A program made the position numbers and the translations under genes. Positions 52,303 through 62,329 of a stretch of 64,000 nt of DNA are shown here, one piece after another; position 1 is the stretch's first letter, and every line of letters starts with the position of its first letter. The notes beneath the pieces were generated by a model. It was not told the origin of the DNA, ran no database searches, and saw only the letters and a list, made by a program, of their open reading frames with translations. This stretch comes from Nostoc sp. NMS2 (GTDB lineage Bacteria; Cyanobacteriota; Cyanobacteriia; Cyanobacteriales; Nostocaceae): positions 1-64,000 of the forward strand of contig NZ_JABXKH010000160.1 in the NCBI RefSeq assembly GCF_017115105.1. The letters run 5' to 3'.

Positions 52303-55300
52303 ATGGTAGAGAATCGAGTTGATGTTCCCGGCTATGGGATTGGTGAAAGAATTTACACTAGCACTCGCACCCTGGTTTACCGAGGTTGGCGAGAGTCCGA
52401 TCAAACTCCTGTTGCGATCAAACTTCTGAAAAGTTCTTATCCCAGTGTGATTGAGTTGGCTCAATTCAGGAATCAATACATAATTACAAAAATCTTAAAT
52501 GTTCCTGGGGTTGTTCGGATCTATAGTCTGGAGAGTTGTCAAAATCGACCCGCCCTGATTTTAGAAGACTTTGGCGGAATTTCTTTGAAGGAGTACAGTG
52601 CTTTTAGAAGGAAAGGACTCGGTGAGACAGAAAATCAGGAAAATTCCTCATCTCTGCATCCTGATTTTTTGACTGAGTTTTTACAGATTGCGATCGCACT
52701 TGCCGATATTCTGGCCGATCTCTACCATCACGAAATTATCCACAAGGATATCAAACCCGCCAATATTCTCATAAATCCTACCACAAAGCAGGTCAAACTC
52801 ATTGACTTTAGTATTGCTTCCCTGCTGCCGAGAGTTAACCAAGTTTCAACTAGCCCGGCTGTTTTAGAAGGAACCCTTGCCTATCTCTCCCCCGAACAAA
52901 CCGGGCGAATGAATCGGGGAATTGATTATCGCACTGACTTCTATTCTCTCGGAGTCACTTTCTATGAACTCTTAACTGGGCAATTGCCATTTCAATCGGA
53001 TGATTTGATGGAATTGGTGCATTGTCACATAGCGAAACAACCACCACCTTTAGGGAATAGAGAAGAGATTCCCCAAATTCTTTGTGATATCGTGATGAAA
53101 CTGATGGCGAAGAATGCTGAAGACCGCTATCAGAGTGCATTAGGGCTAAAGCACGATCTGCAAATTTGTTTGGATCAATTGCAGTCAAGTGGAAATATTA
53201 TCCCATTTCAGCTAGGGCATAGGGACGTTTGCGATCGCTTTGCGATTCCCGAAAAACTCTATGGACGGGAAGTAGAAGTGGCGATGCTGCTAGCAACCTT
53301 TGAGCGGGTGCGCCAGGGAACTTCTGAAATGATGCTGGTGGCAGGTTCTTCTGGCATTGGGAAAACAGCAATTGTCAACGAAGTTCACAAACCAATCACC
53401 CGTCAGCGCGGATACTTTATCAAGGGCAAATTCGATCAATTTAATCGGAATATTCCCTTTTTTGCGTTGGTACAGGCGTTTCGGGACTTAATGGCACAAC
53501 TGCTGACAGAGAGTGATGCTCAAATTGATCAGTGGAAGACTCAAATTTTATCTACATTGGGTGAAAGTGGTCAAGTAATTATTGAGGTGATTCCAGAACT
53601 CGAACGAATCATTGGAAAACAGCCCTCCCTCCCCAAATTATCGAGTACTGCTGTCCAAAGCCGCTTCAATTTGCTGTTTCAGAAATTCATTCAAGTATTC
53701 ACAACCCAAGAGCATCCCCTGGTTATTTTCCTCGATGATTTACAGTGGGCAGACTCGGCTTCTTTAAAACTGATGCATCTGTTGATGAGTGAAGCTAGCA
53801 ACTCTTATTTATTAGTGATTGGAGCATATCGAGATAATGAGGTTTCCTCTGCACATCCCCTAATCTTGACCATTGAGGAAATGCGTCAAGAAGGGATTAC
53901 AGTTAGTAGTATTGTTCTTTCTGCCCTTACCGAAACCGACCTAAATCAACTGATTGCAGATACCCTCAAATATTCAACAGAACAAGCAATTGCGATCGCT
54001 AATCTGGTGTATCAAAAGACCAAAGGCAATCCATTTTTCACTAACCAGTTTCTCAAGTCGCTGCATGAAGATGGGCTGATTGCTTTTGCCGGCAGAACAG
54101 GAGATTGGCAGTGCAATCTGGCTCAAATTCGGGCGCTATCTTTTACAGAAGATATTGTCGAGTTTGTGGCGTTGCAACTTTACAAATTACCACCGCAGAC
54201 TCAGGATGTTCTCAAACTGGCTGCTTGTGTCGGCAATCAGTTTGATTTAGAAACCCTATCGCTTGTCTATGAAAAATCTCCAGCCCAAACCGCAGCAGAT
54301 TTGTGGCCAGCCCTCAAGGATGAATTAATCTTACCCAGTGGGGAAGGGTATACATTCTTTCAGGATGAGTCTGTTGTCATGGATGATTTGACAAATGACA
54401 ACACATCAATAACTATTACCTACAAATTTCTCCACGATCGCATTCAACAAGCCGCTTATTCACTAATTCCAGCCTATCAGAAACCAGCAACTCACCTCAA
54501 GATTGGTCAATTGCTGTTGAGCAAGTGGCAGGGGGGCAGGGAGCAGGGGGGCAGGGAGCAGGGGAGCAGGGGAGCAGGGGAGCAGGGGGAAATGACCTCT
54601 GCTCCTTTTCCCCCTGCTCCCTACCTCTTGTTGAGCAATATCCCGGAAACTGAGCAAGAATTGCTGATTTTTGAAATTGTCAATCAATTGAATATTGGCA
54701 TAGAACTGATCGCATCTCAACCCGATCGCGATCGACTCGCACAACTCAACCTGCTGGCAGGAAAAAAAGCCAAATCTTCCACAGCTTACCAGGTAGCAAT
54801 TGAGTATTTAACTACCGGGATTGGTTTATTGAGAAGCGACTGTTGGCAAAGTCAGTATGAATTGGCTCTAGCGCTGCACGAATCAGCCGCCGATGCTGCT
54901 TATCTTAGTGGCGCGTATGAACAGATGGAACAATTGGCTCGAACAGTCATCCAGCAAGCCAAAACTCCACTGGATCAAGTCGGCATTTACGAAACCAAAA
55001 TCCAGGCGTATACAGCTAAAAATGATGTGCTGGGGGCGATCGCGATCGCCCGTCAGGGAATGAGTTTGTTTGGCGTGGTTTTCCCAGAAACACCCACCCC
55101 ACAAGACATTCAGCAAGCCCTCCAAAAAACTGCTACTCTAATAAACGGTCGTGATATTGCAGAATTGCTTGACTTACCTGTGATGATAGCCGCAGATAAG
55201 CTAGCTGTCACCCGAATTGTGGCAAACGTTGCTCCAGCCGTTTACATTGCCGATCCTAATCTGTTTCCACTACTCGTCTTGTCCCAAGTTCAAGCATCCA

Positions 55301-57996
55301 TTGAGTATGGCAATGCTCCATTTTCTGCCTTTTGTTATGGCTGTTATGGCATTCTGTTGAGTGGAATTATTCAGGATATTGAAACAGCAGATCGATTTGG
55401 CAACCTTGCCTTGGCACTAACTGACAAATTTAATATTAGCGACATCAAACCCACAGTATTTTATGTTGTGGGTGCTTTCATCACCTATTTGAAGTCTCCA
55501 CTGCAAAAATCTTTGCAGTTAATGCTGGATGGTTACAAGATTGCTCTAGAAACTGGAAATGTATACTACGTAGGCTTCAATACCAAAGACATTTGCCAAT
55601 ATTCCTATTTTTTGGGTCGAGAATTGAACTCGTTAGAGCAAGACATCCGGGCTTACTGTCATGTTTTGGAAAATTTTAAGCAAGGTACGGCTCTAAACTA
55701 TTGCCGTATCTTCTGGCAAACAGTTTTGAATTTGCAAGGGCTGGCTGAGAACCCATGTATTATAACAGGCGAGGCACTCAATGAAGCAGAATTTGTGAAT
55801 CAACTGGTTCAAGCCAATGAATTAACTGGGCTTCACTATTTCTTCCTTCACAAATTGATTCTCTGTTATCTGTTTCAAAACCTTTCTCAAGCAGTGGAAA
55901 CAGCCACTCAAGCCAGAGAATATCTAGTTGCAGGAACGGGCTATGCTACTGTGCCGATATTTTATTTTTATGATTCTTTGACGGCTTTAGCAGAGTATTC
56001 TACAGCTACGGCCTCTCGCCAAGAAACATTACTGGAGCGGGTTACAGAAAACCAGGAAAAAATGCAGACATGGGCGTATCACGCACCCATGAATTATTTG
56101 CACAAATTTGAACTGGTGAAAGCCGAAGAATGCCGAGTGTTGGGACAGATGGCCCAGGCAGTGGATCGTTACGATCGCGCGATCGCACAGGCAAAAGCTA
56201 ATAGATATATTCAGGAAGAAGCCCTAGCTAATGAATTGGCTGCCCGATTTTATTTAGAATGGAACAAAGAAGGTATCGCCCAAATTTACCTAGAAAATGC
56301 CTATTATACTTACCTCAGTTGGGGAGCGATCGCCAAAGTTAACCAATTGGAACGCCAATATTCTCAATTATTGCTTAAGGTGTTTCAGCAGGATGAAACT
56401 ACTTCTTCAACCCTCAGCACTACAATCGGATTCAGCCACAGTAGTTGCAGTGGAACTGAAGCATTAGATTTAGCAACAGTGATGAAAGCCTCTCATGCGC
56501 TGGCTGGAGAAATTGAGTTAGAAAAGCTGTTGACAACCCTGATGCAGGTTGTAATCGAAAATGCCGGGGCTGACAAATCGGTGCTTCTGCTGCTTCAAGA
56601 GGATAATTGGGTAGTTGTGGCTCAAAAAACTAGCCAAGCGATCTTTGAAGAAGAGCTATTTCTACCACGCCCTACGCCTACCCATGAAAACTTGGGGATA
56701 ATAAACCTCCACTCCCTTCCTCTTTCAGCCAGTCAGGATGTTCCCAAGGCGGTTGTGAATTATGTCTCGCGTACCTCCGAAACCCTAGTGCTAGATGATG
56801 CCCGCCAAGAAACCACCTTCGTCAACGATCCCTACATCATTCTATGGCAACCCAAAAGCTTGCTATGTACACCTATTCACAATCGTGGACAACTCATTGG
56901 CATCCTATACCTAGAAAACAGTTTGACAACTGGAGCCTTTACGCAAAACCGTCTTGAGGTTTTGCGGTTACTCACAGCACAAGCTGCCATCTCGCTGCAA
57001 AATGCCATGTTGTATAACAATCTAGCTGTAGCAAAAGCCCAACTAGAAGATTACAACCACACCTTAGAGGAAAAGGTAGAGCAGAGAACTTTGGAATTGA
57101 ATGAGAAAAATCAGCATCTCTCGGAAACTTTAGAAGAACTGCAACACACCCAAAGTCAACTGATTCAAACTGAAAAAATGTCTTCATTGGGACAAATGGT
57201 AGCAGGTGTTGCCCATGAAATTAATAACCCAATTAACTTTATCTATGGCAACCTCACCTATACCAATGAATATTGTCAAAATTTGCTGCACCTACTTGAA
57301 CGATATCAACACTACTATCCTCAACCATTTGCTGAGATTCAAGAAGAACTAGAGGTAATAGATTTAAACTTCCTCAAATCAGACTTACAAAAATTGCTGA
57401 AATCAATGAAATTGGGGGCAGATCGCATCCGCCAAATAGTCCTTTCTCTCCGCAATTTCTCGCGTTTAGATGAGGCTGAAATGAAAAGTGTCAATCTTCA
57501 TGAAGGCATTGACAGCACCCTGTTAATTTTACACTACCGTCTAGAAGAGAAAGCACACCGCCCCGGAATCTATGTGATTAAGGAATATGCACAGTTGCCA
57601 GAAGTTAATTGCTACGCCAGTCAGATCAATCAAGTATTTATGAATATTCTGAGCAATGCTATTGATGCCTTGGATTCATCATTCACAAGTGAAAATAGAC
57701 AAACAAAAATCCCCACTATCCAAATTCGTACCAAAATGACTGATAGTGATACAATAACCATTCAAATTACAGATAATGGGTGTGGGATGTCTGACGAAGT
57801 AAAACAGCGTCTATTTGACCCATTTTTCACAACAAAACCTATTGGCACAGGAACAGGTTTAGGATTATCAATTAGCCACTCGATTGTAGAAAAACATGGG
57901 GGACGACTAAGTGTAATATCCGAACCCGGAAAAGGAGCGGAGTTTTCCCTTTATATCCCTTTGCATAATACGGTAGAGCGAAAAGTTCTGCGTTAG
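52303..57996 (+). CDS. Ser/Thr kinase - AAA ATPase - GAF - histidine kinase fusion (HstK-like)
   Basis: A 1,897-residue multidomain sensor. A protein kinase domain spans about 10-275: VAIKLL, catalytic loop HKDIKPAN, and IDFSIAS in place of DFG. A large predicted ATPase domain starts near 320 (AGSSGIGKTAIV P-loop, VIFLDDLQWAD). Helical repeats follow to about 1370, then a GAF domain about 1385-1570, a coiled coil, and a histidine kinase core with His1638 (GVAHEINNPINF), N-box NQVFMNILSNAIDAL, DNGCGMSD and GTGTGLGLSIS. The degenerate glycine loop and DFS suggest altered kinase activity. This class is common in Anabaena/Nostoc. A 114-bp repeat insertion adds 38 residues in frame near residue 742. 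No response regulator gene is adjacent. Confidence 0.92.
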   Translation: MVENRVDVPGYGIGERIYTSTRTLVYRGWRESDQTPVAIKLLKSSYPSVIELAQFRNQYIITKILNVPGVVRIYSLESCQNRPALILEDFGGISLKEYSAFRRKGLGETENQENSSSLHPDFLTEFLQIAIALADILADLYHHEIIHKDIKPANILINPTTKQVKLIDFSIASLLPRVNQVSTSPAVLEGTLAYLSPEQTGRMNRGIDYRTDFYSLGVTFYELLTGQLPFQSDDLMELVHCHIAKQPPPLGNREEIPQILCDIVMKLMAKNAEDRYQSALGLKHDLQICLDQLQSSGNIIPFQLGHRDVCDRFAIPEKLYGREVEVAMLLATFERVRQGTSEMMLVAGSSGIGKTAIVNEVHKPITRQRGYFIKGKFDQFNRNIPFFALVQAFRDLMAQLLTESDAQIDQWKTQILSTLGESGQVIIEVIPELERIIGKQPSLPKLSSTAVQSRFNLLFQKFIQVFTTQEHPLVIFLDDLQWADSASLKLMHLLMSEASNSYLLVIGAYRDNEVSSAHPLILTIEEMRQEGITVSSIVLSALTETDLNQLIADTLKYSTEQAIAIANLVYQKTKGNPFFTNQFLKSLHEDGLIAFAGRTGDWQCNLAQIRALSFTEDIVEFVALQLYKLPPQTQDVLKLAACVGNQFDLETLSLVYEKSPAQTAADLWPALKDELILPSGEGYTFFQDESVVMDDLTNDNTSITITYKFLHDRIQQAAYSLIPAYQKPATHLKIGQLLLSKWQGGREQGGREQGSRGAGEQGEMTSAPFPPAPYLLLSNIPETEQELLIFEIVNQLNIGIELIASQPDRDRLAQLNLLAGKKAKSSTAYQVAIEYLTTGIGLLRSDCWQSQYELALALHESAADAAYLSGAYEQMEQLARTVIQQAKTPLDQVGIYETKIQAYTAKNDVLGAIAIARQGMSLFGVVFPETPTPQDIQQALQKTATLINGRDIAELLDLPVMIAADKLAVTRIVANVAPAVYIADPNLFPLLVLSQVQASIEYGNAPFSAFCYGCYGILLSGIIQDIETADRFGNLALALTDKFNISDIKPTVFYVVGAFITYLKSPLQKSLQLMLDGYKIALETGNVYYVGFNTKDICQYSYFLGRELNSLEQDIRAYCHVLENFKQGTALNYCRIFWQTVLNLQGLAENPCIITGEALNEAEFVNQLVQANELTGLHYFFLHKLILCYLFQNLSQAVETATQAREYLVAGTGYATVPIFYFYDSLTALAEYSTATASRQETLLERVTENQEKMQTWAYHAPMNYLHKFELVKAEECRVLGQMAQAVDRYDRAIAQAKANRYIQEEALANELAARFYLEWNKEGIAQIYLENAYYTYLSWGAIAKVNQLERQYSQLLLKVFQQDETTSSTLSTTIGFSHSSCSGTEALDLATVMKASHALAGEIELEKLLTTLMQVVIENAGADKSVLLLLQEDNWVVVAQKTSQAIFEEELFLPRPTPTHENLGIINLHSLPLSASQDVPKAVVNYVSRTSETLVLDDARQETTFVNDPYIILWQPKSLLCTPIHNRGQLIGILYLENSLTTGAFTQNRLEVLRLLTAQAAISLQNAMLYNNLAVAKAQLEDYNHTLEEKVEQRTLELNEKNQHLSETLEELQHTQSQLIQTEKMSSLGQMVAGVAHEINNPINFIYGNLTYTNEYCQNLLHLLERYQHYYPQPFAEIQEELEVIDLNFLKSDLQKLLKSMKLGADRIRQIVLSLRNFSRLDEAEMKSVNLHEGIDSTLLILHYRLEEKAHRPGIYVIKEYAQLPEVNCYASQINQVFMNILSNAIDALDSSFTSENRQTKIPTIQIRTKMTDSDTITIQITDNGCGMSDEVKQRLFDPFFTTKPIGTGTGLGLSISHSIVEKHGGRLSVISEPGKGAEFSLYIPLHNTVERKVLR
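54525..54638. mobile_element. In-frame palindromic repeat insertion inside the kinase gene
   Basis: TGTTGAGCAA occurs at 54515-54524 and again at 54629-54638. Between them lies a purine-rich GGGCAGGGAGCAGGGG array and its pyrimidine complement (CCCCCTGCTCCCTACC). The net insertion is 114 bp, 38 codons, without stop. Removing it joins KIGQLLLS to NIPETEQE as expected from the surrounding helix. Confidence 0.7.
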
Positions 57997-58083
57997 CGAA
58001 GCTCACCGAAGGTATCGCTTAAGTAAATGGGGCAGGGGGCAGGGGGCAGGGGGCAGGGGGGCAGGGAGCAGGGAGCAGGGGGA

Positions 58084-58638
58084 ATGGAAAAAGAGCCAAT
58101 TAAAAGTCATGAAGACTTGGAAGTATACAAAATGGCATTTGATGTGGCCATGAAAATCTTTGAACTGTCAAAGAAGTTTCCTGTGGAGGAGAAGTATTCA
58201 TTGACTGATCAAATTCGTCGTTCATCTCGTTCTGTTTGTGCAAATCTTGCTGGATCTTGGAGAAAGCGGGGAGCATCCCAAATGTGCAAGTTTATTTTTA
58301 TACGGGATTTTGGCTTAGAACAATAATGAAATAACGAACCGCCAAGGACGCCAAGAGCGCCAAGGAAAGAGGTTTTTACAGGGTTTTTGTGCCAGTCCTG
58401 TGCCTTTTGGCAAAATTGGGATGCTCCCAGAAAGCGTCGTTATGAGGCGGCTTTTGTGGCTAAATTAAATGATTGTGAATCGGAAGCGGCAGAAACCCAA
58501 ACTTGGCTTAAATTCGCAGTTCAATGCAATTATCTAAACGTTGAAACAGGCAGAGAACTTTATGCAACTTACAACCGAGTTCTGGGCATTCTAGTAACCA
58601 TAATCAACAATCCATCCCCCTGGCTCATCAAACGCTAA
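58084..58638 (+). pseudogene. Four-helix-bundle (IVS) protein gene interrupted by a MITE
   Basis: The 5' part (58084-58268) encodes MEKEPIKSHEDLEVYKMAFD, IRRSSRSVCANLAGSWRKR, and the 3' part (58437-58638) continues YEAAFVAKLNDCESEAAETQ, WLKFAVQCNYL to INNPSPWLIKR. Together they form a normal four-helix-bundle protein of about 128 residues, of the 23S-rRNA-intervening-sequence (S23) family. The MITE at 58269-58428 with its 8-bp target copy separates them; translation stops inside the MITE at 58326. Removing the element plus one target copy (168 bp) restores the frame exactly, so the disruption is recent. Confidence 0.88.
58269..58428. mobile_element. MITE (family F), 160 bp, with 8-bp target duplication
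   Basis: Ends GGGAGCATCCCAA and TTGGGATGCTCCC; perfect direct repeat AGAAAGCG at 58261-58268 and 58429-58436. The interior has ACGCCAAGAGCGCCAAGGAA phrases and no ORF. It interrupts the four-helix-bundle gene. Confidence 0.92.
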
Positions 58639-58676
58639 TTATTAATCATCTCCCTGCTCCCTGCCCCCTGCACCCT

Positions 58677-60980
58677 TCAATCAGTCACACAATCCGCATT
58701 CACCACTGGAACAGAAAGGGGTACTGAACTTGCGATCGCAAATAATTGTTCTAGTTGACTCAGACCTGTCAAACTACCACATAATAATACTTGGTCGCCA
58801 ACTCGCAAATCCATGCCGCCATCAGGATAGCGAATAAATTTACCATCGCGCCGGATTGCCTGTACCTGTACTCCAAATCGCTTGTTGATATCTAAATCTG
58901 CAAGGGTTTTACCTAGCGTTGGCGTATCTGCATTGACTGTAACCCACTGGCAAGCACTATTTTCTCCAGGAACAGCAGCTTGTCCCTTAGCAAATTCTGC
59001 CAAAGCCGCCAGTTCTTCATCTGCTCCCACTACTAGCAAGCGATCGCCATTTTCCAATTTGGTTTTATTATTGGGATAATCGATTTCATCGCCGTTAGCG
59101 CGACGAATTGCCATCAAACTCGCTCCTGTTAAGTAGCGCATATCGGCTTCTTCTATGCTCATGCCAATTAAGGGCGAATCAGATGGTAAAGGATACCAGC
59201 GCTGATTTAAATCGCGGGTTGCTTGGCGCAAATCACGAGCAACTTCAGTTGCAGAACGTTCTGGGCGCAAATCTAAATAATGATCGTTGCGGATTTGCTG
59301 CATTTCCCGTTGGACAACTGCTGGTGACAACAAGCCTAAGCCAGTTAATAAATAAGTCGCCATTTCTAAACTTGCTTCAAACTCTGGTTGCACCACTTCT
59401 CTGGCTCCCAATTGATACAACACTTCAATATTTTTATCCTGGGTAGCACGGACAACCAAATCTAATTCTGGGCGCAATTCCAAAGCGCGTTTTAAGCTAA
59501 GACGGGTACTTATGGGGTCAGGGAGTGCGATCGCCATTCCTTTGGCATAATTCACTCCGGCGGTTTCCAAAACGTGTAAACTTACGCAATTGCCATAAAC
59601 ATAAGACACTCCAGCCTCCCGCAATTGCTGAATTCTCCTTTCTGATTGGTCAATTACCACCACAGGGAGGTTGTGTTGCAGCAACAACTTCACCAAATTT
59701 TTGCCGACTCGCCCATAACCGCAGACGACTACATGGTCTTTGAAGGGCAAATCATCTGATACATCCAGCGCCTCTTGTTCTTCTAAGTACGGTTTCAACC
59801 AAGGCATTGATTCGGCAAAGTTGAATAAAAATGGTACTAACCGCAATACAAAGGGAGTCAGCATGAGAGTAACTGCGGTGGTTCCCAAAATTAATAAGTA
59901 TATCTGTCGAGACACTAGCCCCAAAGACTGCCCTTCACTGGCGAGAACAAAGGAAAATTCCCCAATTTGCGCCAGTCCCAAACCGGCGATGATGGCTGTT
60001 TTTAAAGGGTAGCGGAACAGCTTTACTAGGGGCGTGATAATCAAAAATTTACCTACGAAAACTATTGCCACCAACCCTAAAATCAATTCCAGGTTGTTCC
60101 ATAAAAACACTGGGTCAATTAACATCCCAATGGCGGCAAAAAATAAGCTGGCAAAGATATCTCGCAATGGTTCGACATAAGTTAGGGTTTGATCGGCGTA
60201 TTCCACCTCAGAAATCATCAAACCCGCGACAAATGCCCCCATTTCAATCGATAGCCCCAAATGCTCTGTCAACAGGGCAATGCCCAAACATAAAGCTACA
60301 ACCCCTAATAAAAATAGTTCTCGGCTTTCAGTCCGGGCTAACAGTTGCAACAAAGGCGGTATCAGCCACATCCCCGCAGCTACTGCACCAGCAGCAAATA
60401 AAGCAATCCACAGTAGCGCTGTTAGCACGGCGATGCCAATGGTTTCTGCTGGTTGGTTGAGGGCTGGTAAGACTGCTAACATCAGTCCCAGTGCCAAGTC
60501 TTGGACTACCAAAATCCCCAACATTACTTGTCCGTGAGGCGTTTCTGTTTCATTGCGTTCCATCAAGCACTTGAGGACAACCGCAGTGGAAGACAAGGAC
60601 AGAATACATCCCAAAAACATCCCCTTAGCAGGTAAAGTTCCCCAGGCCCCGCTTAACCCGCAAACCACAACTGTTACCAAAATTGTCAAAGCAATCTGGA
60701 GTCCACCTCCACCAAGAGCGATCGCTTTTACCTTCTTGAGTTCCGCAAAGGAAAATTCTACACCCAAGGCGAATAATAAAAAGGCGACACCGAACTGTGC
60801 CAGAGTCTCTACTTGAATAACTTCTTTAATCAATCCCAGTCCCGTTGGCCCAATGACTATCCCGCCGATGAGATAGCCTAGCAGCACCGGCTGTCGTAAA
60901 AGTGCCGCCAACAATCCACCACAGGCTGCAACGCCCAAAACTAAAACTAAATCAACAATTAGCCTAAAATCTTCTTGCAC
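58677..60980 (-). CDS. CPA2-family cation:proton antiporter with RCK domains (KefB-like)
   Basis: A 767-residue integral membrane protein. About 12-13 transmembrane helices fill residues 1-385 (LLGYLIGGIVIGPTGLGLIK, FLLFALGVEFSFAELKK, GAFVAGLMISEVEYA). A TrkA-N domain follows (VVVCGYGRVGKNLVKLLLQH, about 412-530) with the NAD-binding glycine motif. Two TrkA-C domains close the protein (LTGASLMAIRRANGDEIDYP; VQAIRRDGKFIRYPDGGMDL). Family members exchange K+ or Na+ for protons, gated by nucleotides through RCK domains. Substrate ion is not determinable. It converges with the IVS pseudogene. Confidence 0.9.
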   Translation of the reverse strand: MQEDFRLIVDLVLVLGVAACGGLLAALLRQPVLLGYLIGGIVIGPTGLGLIKEVIQVETLAQFGVAFLLFALGVEFSFAELKKVKAIALGGGGLQIALTILVTVVVCGLSGAWGTLPAKGMFLGCILSLSSTAVVLKCLMERNETETPHGQVMLGILVVQDLALGLMLAVLPALNQPAETIGIAVLTALLWIALFAAGAVAAGMWLIPPLLQLLARTESRELFLLGVVALCLGIALLTEHLGLSIEMGAFVAGLMISEVEYADQTLTYVEPLRDIFASLFFAAIGMLIDPVFLWNNLELILGLVAIVFVGKFLIITPLVKLFRYPLKTAIIAGLGLAQIGEFSFVLASEGQSLGLVSRQIYLLILGTTAVTLMLTPFVLRLVPFLFNFAESMPWLKPYLEEQEALDVSDDLPFKDHVVVCGYGRVGKNLVKLLLQHNLPVVVIDQSERRIQQLREAGVSYVYGNCVSLHVLETAGVNYAKGMAIALPDPISTRLSLKRALELRPELDLVVRATQDKNIEVLYQLGAREVVQPEFEASLEMATYLLTGLGLLSPAVVQREMQQIRNDHYLDLRPERSATEVARDLRQATRDLNQRWYPLPSDSPLIGMSIEEADMRYLTGASLMAIRRANGDEIDYPNNKTKLENGDRLLVVGADEELAALAEFAKGQAAVPGENSACQWVTVNADTPTLGKTLADLDINKRFGVQVQAIRRDGKFIRYPDGGMDLRVGDQVLLCGSLTGLSQLEQLFAIASSVPLSVPVVNADCVTD

Positions 60981-61087
60981 CAGTTTTAAAAGAACTATTT
61001 ATTAAGACCTATTAATTCAGGATACAAAGTTTTACGATCTCAAACAGCTTGTTTGAGAATTGGGCATGGGGAATTGGGGATTGCCCT

Positions 61088-62065
61088 TTAAATTTTAGGT
61101 GAGCTAAGGGCACTCAGTAATAGGAGTGACCACGGCATTTTAATATCGGGTATAAGCCATGAGTAGTTTCTCAATATTGGCAATGCAGCCGGTAGCACAA
61201 AACGTAAAGAACGTAGCGATGCGGGGCGATCGCCATTTTCATCGACAATTCCATATTTATCAGCTAGTTCGGCAACAATCTGCACACGTCCTGTACGGCG
61301 CATTAAGTTTGGTTCACAAGCAAGGGCAGCAATTACCCGTCCAGTTAATAAGGGAGTTTCCCAGTTATAGCGATCGCTAATTAATGAGTTTTTTTGCTCA
61401 GTAGCATTGGTTTGATTCATCTCGGCAGCAAAACGGGAAAAAAGCTCAGTCCCAACAATACCTGGCCAAATTGAAACAGAAGCGACATTATGGGGTTTTA
61501 ACTCAACAGCCATATCAGCTGCTAGGCGATCGCAAGCTGCTTTCCCAGCACCATAAGCTGTATTAAAGATATAAGACATACTACCCCATGAAGAAATGGT
61601 GCAAATTAGTCCAGAGTTACGTTTGGTCATCATTCGCGCCGCAAAAACACTCGCAACGTAGTGGCTACGAAGACCAACGTTGTTGCTTGCATCCCACAGA
61701 CTTGGTTCACAATCCCAAAAGGGCTGTCCATAAGCGTCTTTTAATGCCTGAACTCCTGAGTAAGCATTATTTACTAGTAAGTCGAGTTGTCCATCCTGCT
61801 CATCTTGGATGCGCTCAAACAGTAAACGCACCTGCTCATCGTCGCTGTGGTCTACTTGGACGGGAATACACACACCACCGGCTTCCTCTATAGCTGATTG
61901 GGTTTCACCAAGACTTCCTGAAACCGCATCGCTGGAAGAGTTGTTGAGGCTGCGTCCCGTGACGTATACAGTTGCCCCAGCCTCAGCCAAACCAATAGCA
62001 ATTCCCCTACCAATTCCCCGCGTAGCACCTGTTACCAATGCCACTCTATTCTCAAGGTGTTTCAC
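61088..62065 (-). CDS. Short-chain dehydrogenase/reductase (SDR family)
   Basis: A 325-residue classical SDR. TGATRGIGRGIA is the cofactor loop, the Arg in VTGRS suggests NADP, LLVNNAYSG is the NAG-type motif, and ICTISSWGSM with YGAGKAACDRLAADM supply the Ser and Y-x3-K. The longer C-terminal part (SLRSLRFVLPAALPILRNYS) resembles DHRS1-like members. The start is GTG at 62065, preceded by GAGAAA; the upstream frame ends 14 bp inside it. Substrate is unknown. Confidence 0.85.
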   Translation of the reverse strand: MKHLENRVALVTGATRGIGRGIAIGLAEAGATVYVTGRSLNNSSSDAVSGSLGETQSAIEEAGGVCIPVQVDHSDDEQVRLLFERIQDEQDGQLDLLVNNAYSGVQALKDAYGQPFWDCEPSLWDASNNVGLRSHYVASVFAARMMTKRNSGLICTISSWGSMSYIFNTAYGAGKAACDRLAADMAVELKPHNVASVSIWPGIVGTELFSRFAAEMNQTNATEQKNSLISDRYNWETPLLTGRVIAALACEPNLMRRTGRVQIVAELADKYGIVDENGDRPASLRSLRFVLPAALPILRNYSWLIPDIKMPWSLLLLSALSSPKI

Positions 62066-62303
62066 AATCGTTTTTCTCTGCGGTTAATTTATCGAAAGCG
62101 GCGAGAAACTCCATCCCAAGAGTGGGTGTACCGTGATAGTCGCCCCGCCGCTTAGTCCAAACAGGCCAAACAGGGCATTGGTAATTCTTCCCCATGCCTT
62201 GTTTGGCCGATTCCCCATACCCAAAAACTTCATCCCAAGGTAGGTTGTTACAAAACGTAAACAGGCTTAAAGTCCTTACTAATGACAAATGACCAATGAC
62301 CAA
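62052..62303 (-). CDS. Doubtful small ORF overlapping the SDR start
   Basis: An 83-codon frame whose 3' part reads MGKNYQCPVWPVWTKRRGDY + HGTPTLGMEFLAAFDKLTAE + KNDCETP and overlaps the SDR start by 14 bp, as coupled genes do. The 5' part (SLVRTLSLFTFCNNLP) is only a family-C MITE read through. If real, it would start at the internal ATG at 62192 and encode about 46 residues. No family is recognised. Confidence 0.25.
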   Translation of the reverse strand: MVIGHLSLVRTLSLFTFCNNLPWDEVFGYGESAKQGMGKNYQCPVWPVWTKRRGDYHGTPTLGMEFLAAFDKLTAEKNDCETP

Positions 62304-62329
62304 TTAGCTTTAATTGCGCCGACCTACTT
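62237..62329. mobile_element. MITE (family C) copy 3
   Basis: Starts AAGGTAGGTTGTTACAAAAC, shares GTAAACAGGCTTAAAG with the other copies, and ends TTAATTGCGCCGACCTACTT. It has an internal AATGACC heptamer run. The right end supplies part of the stop codon of the amidase gene (62328-62330). Confidence 0.72.
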
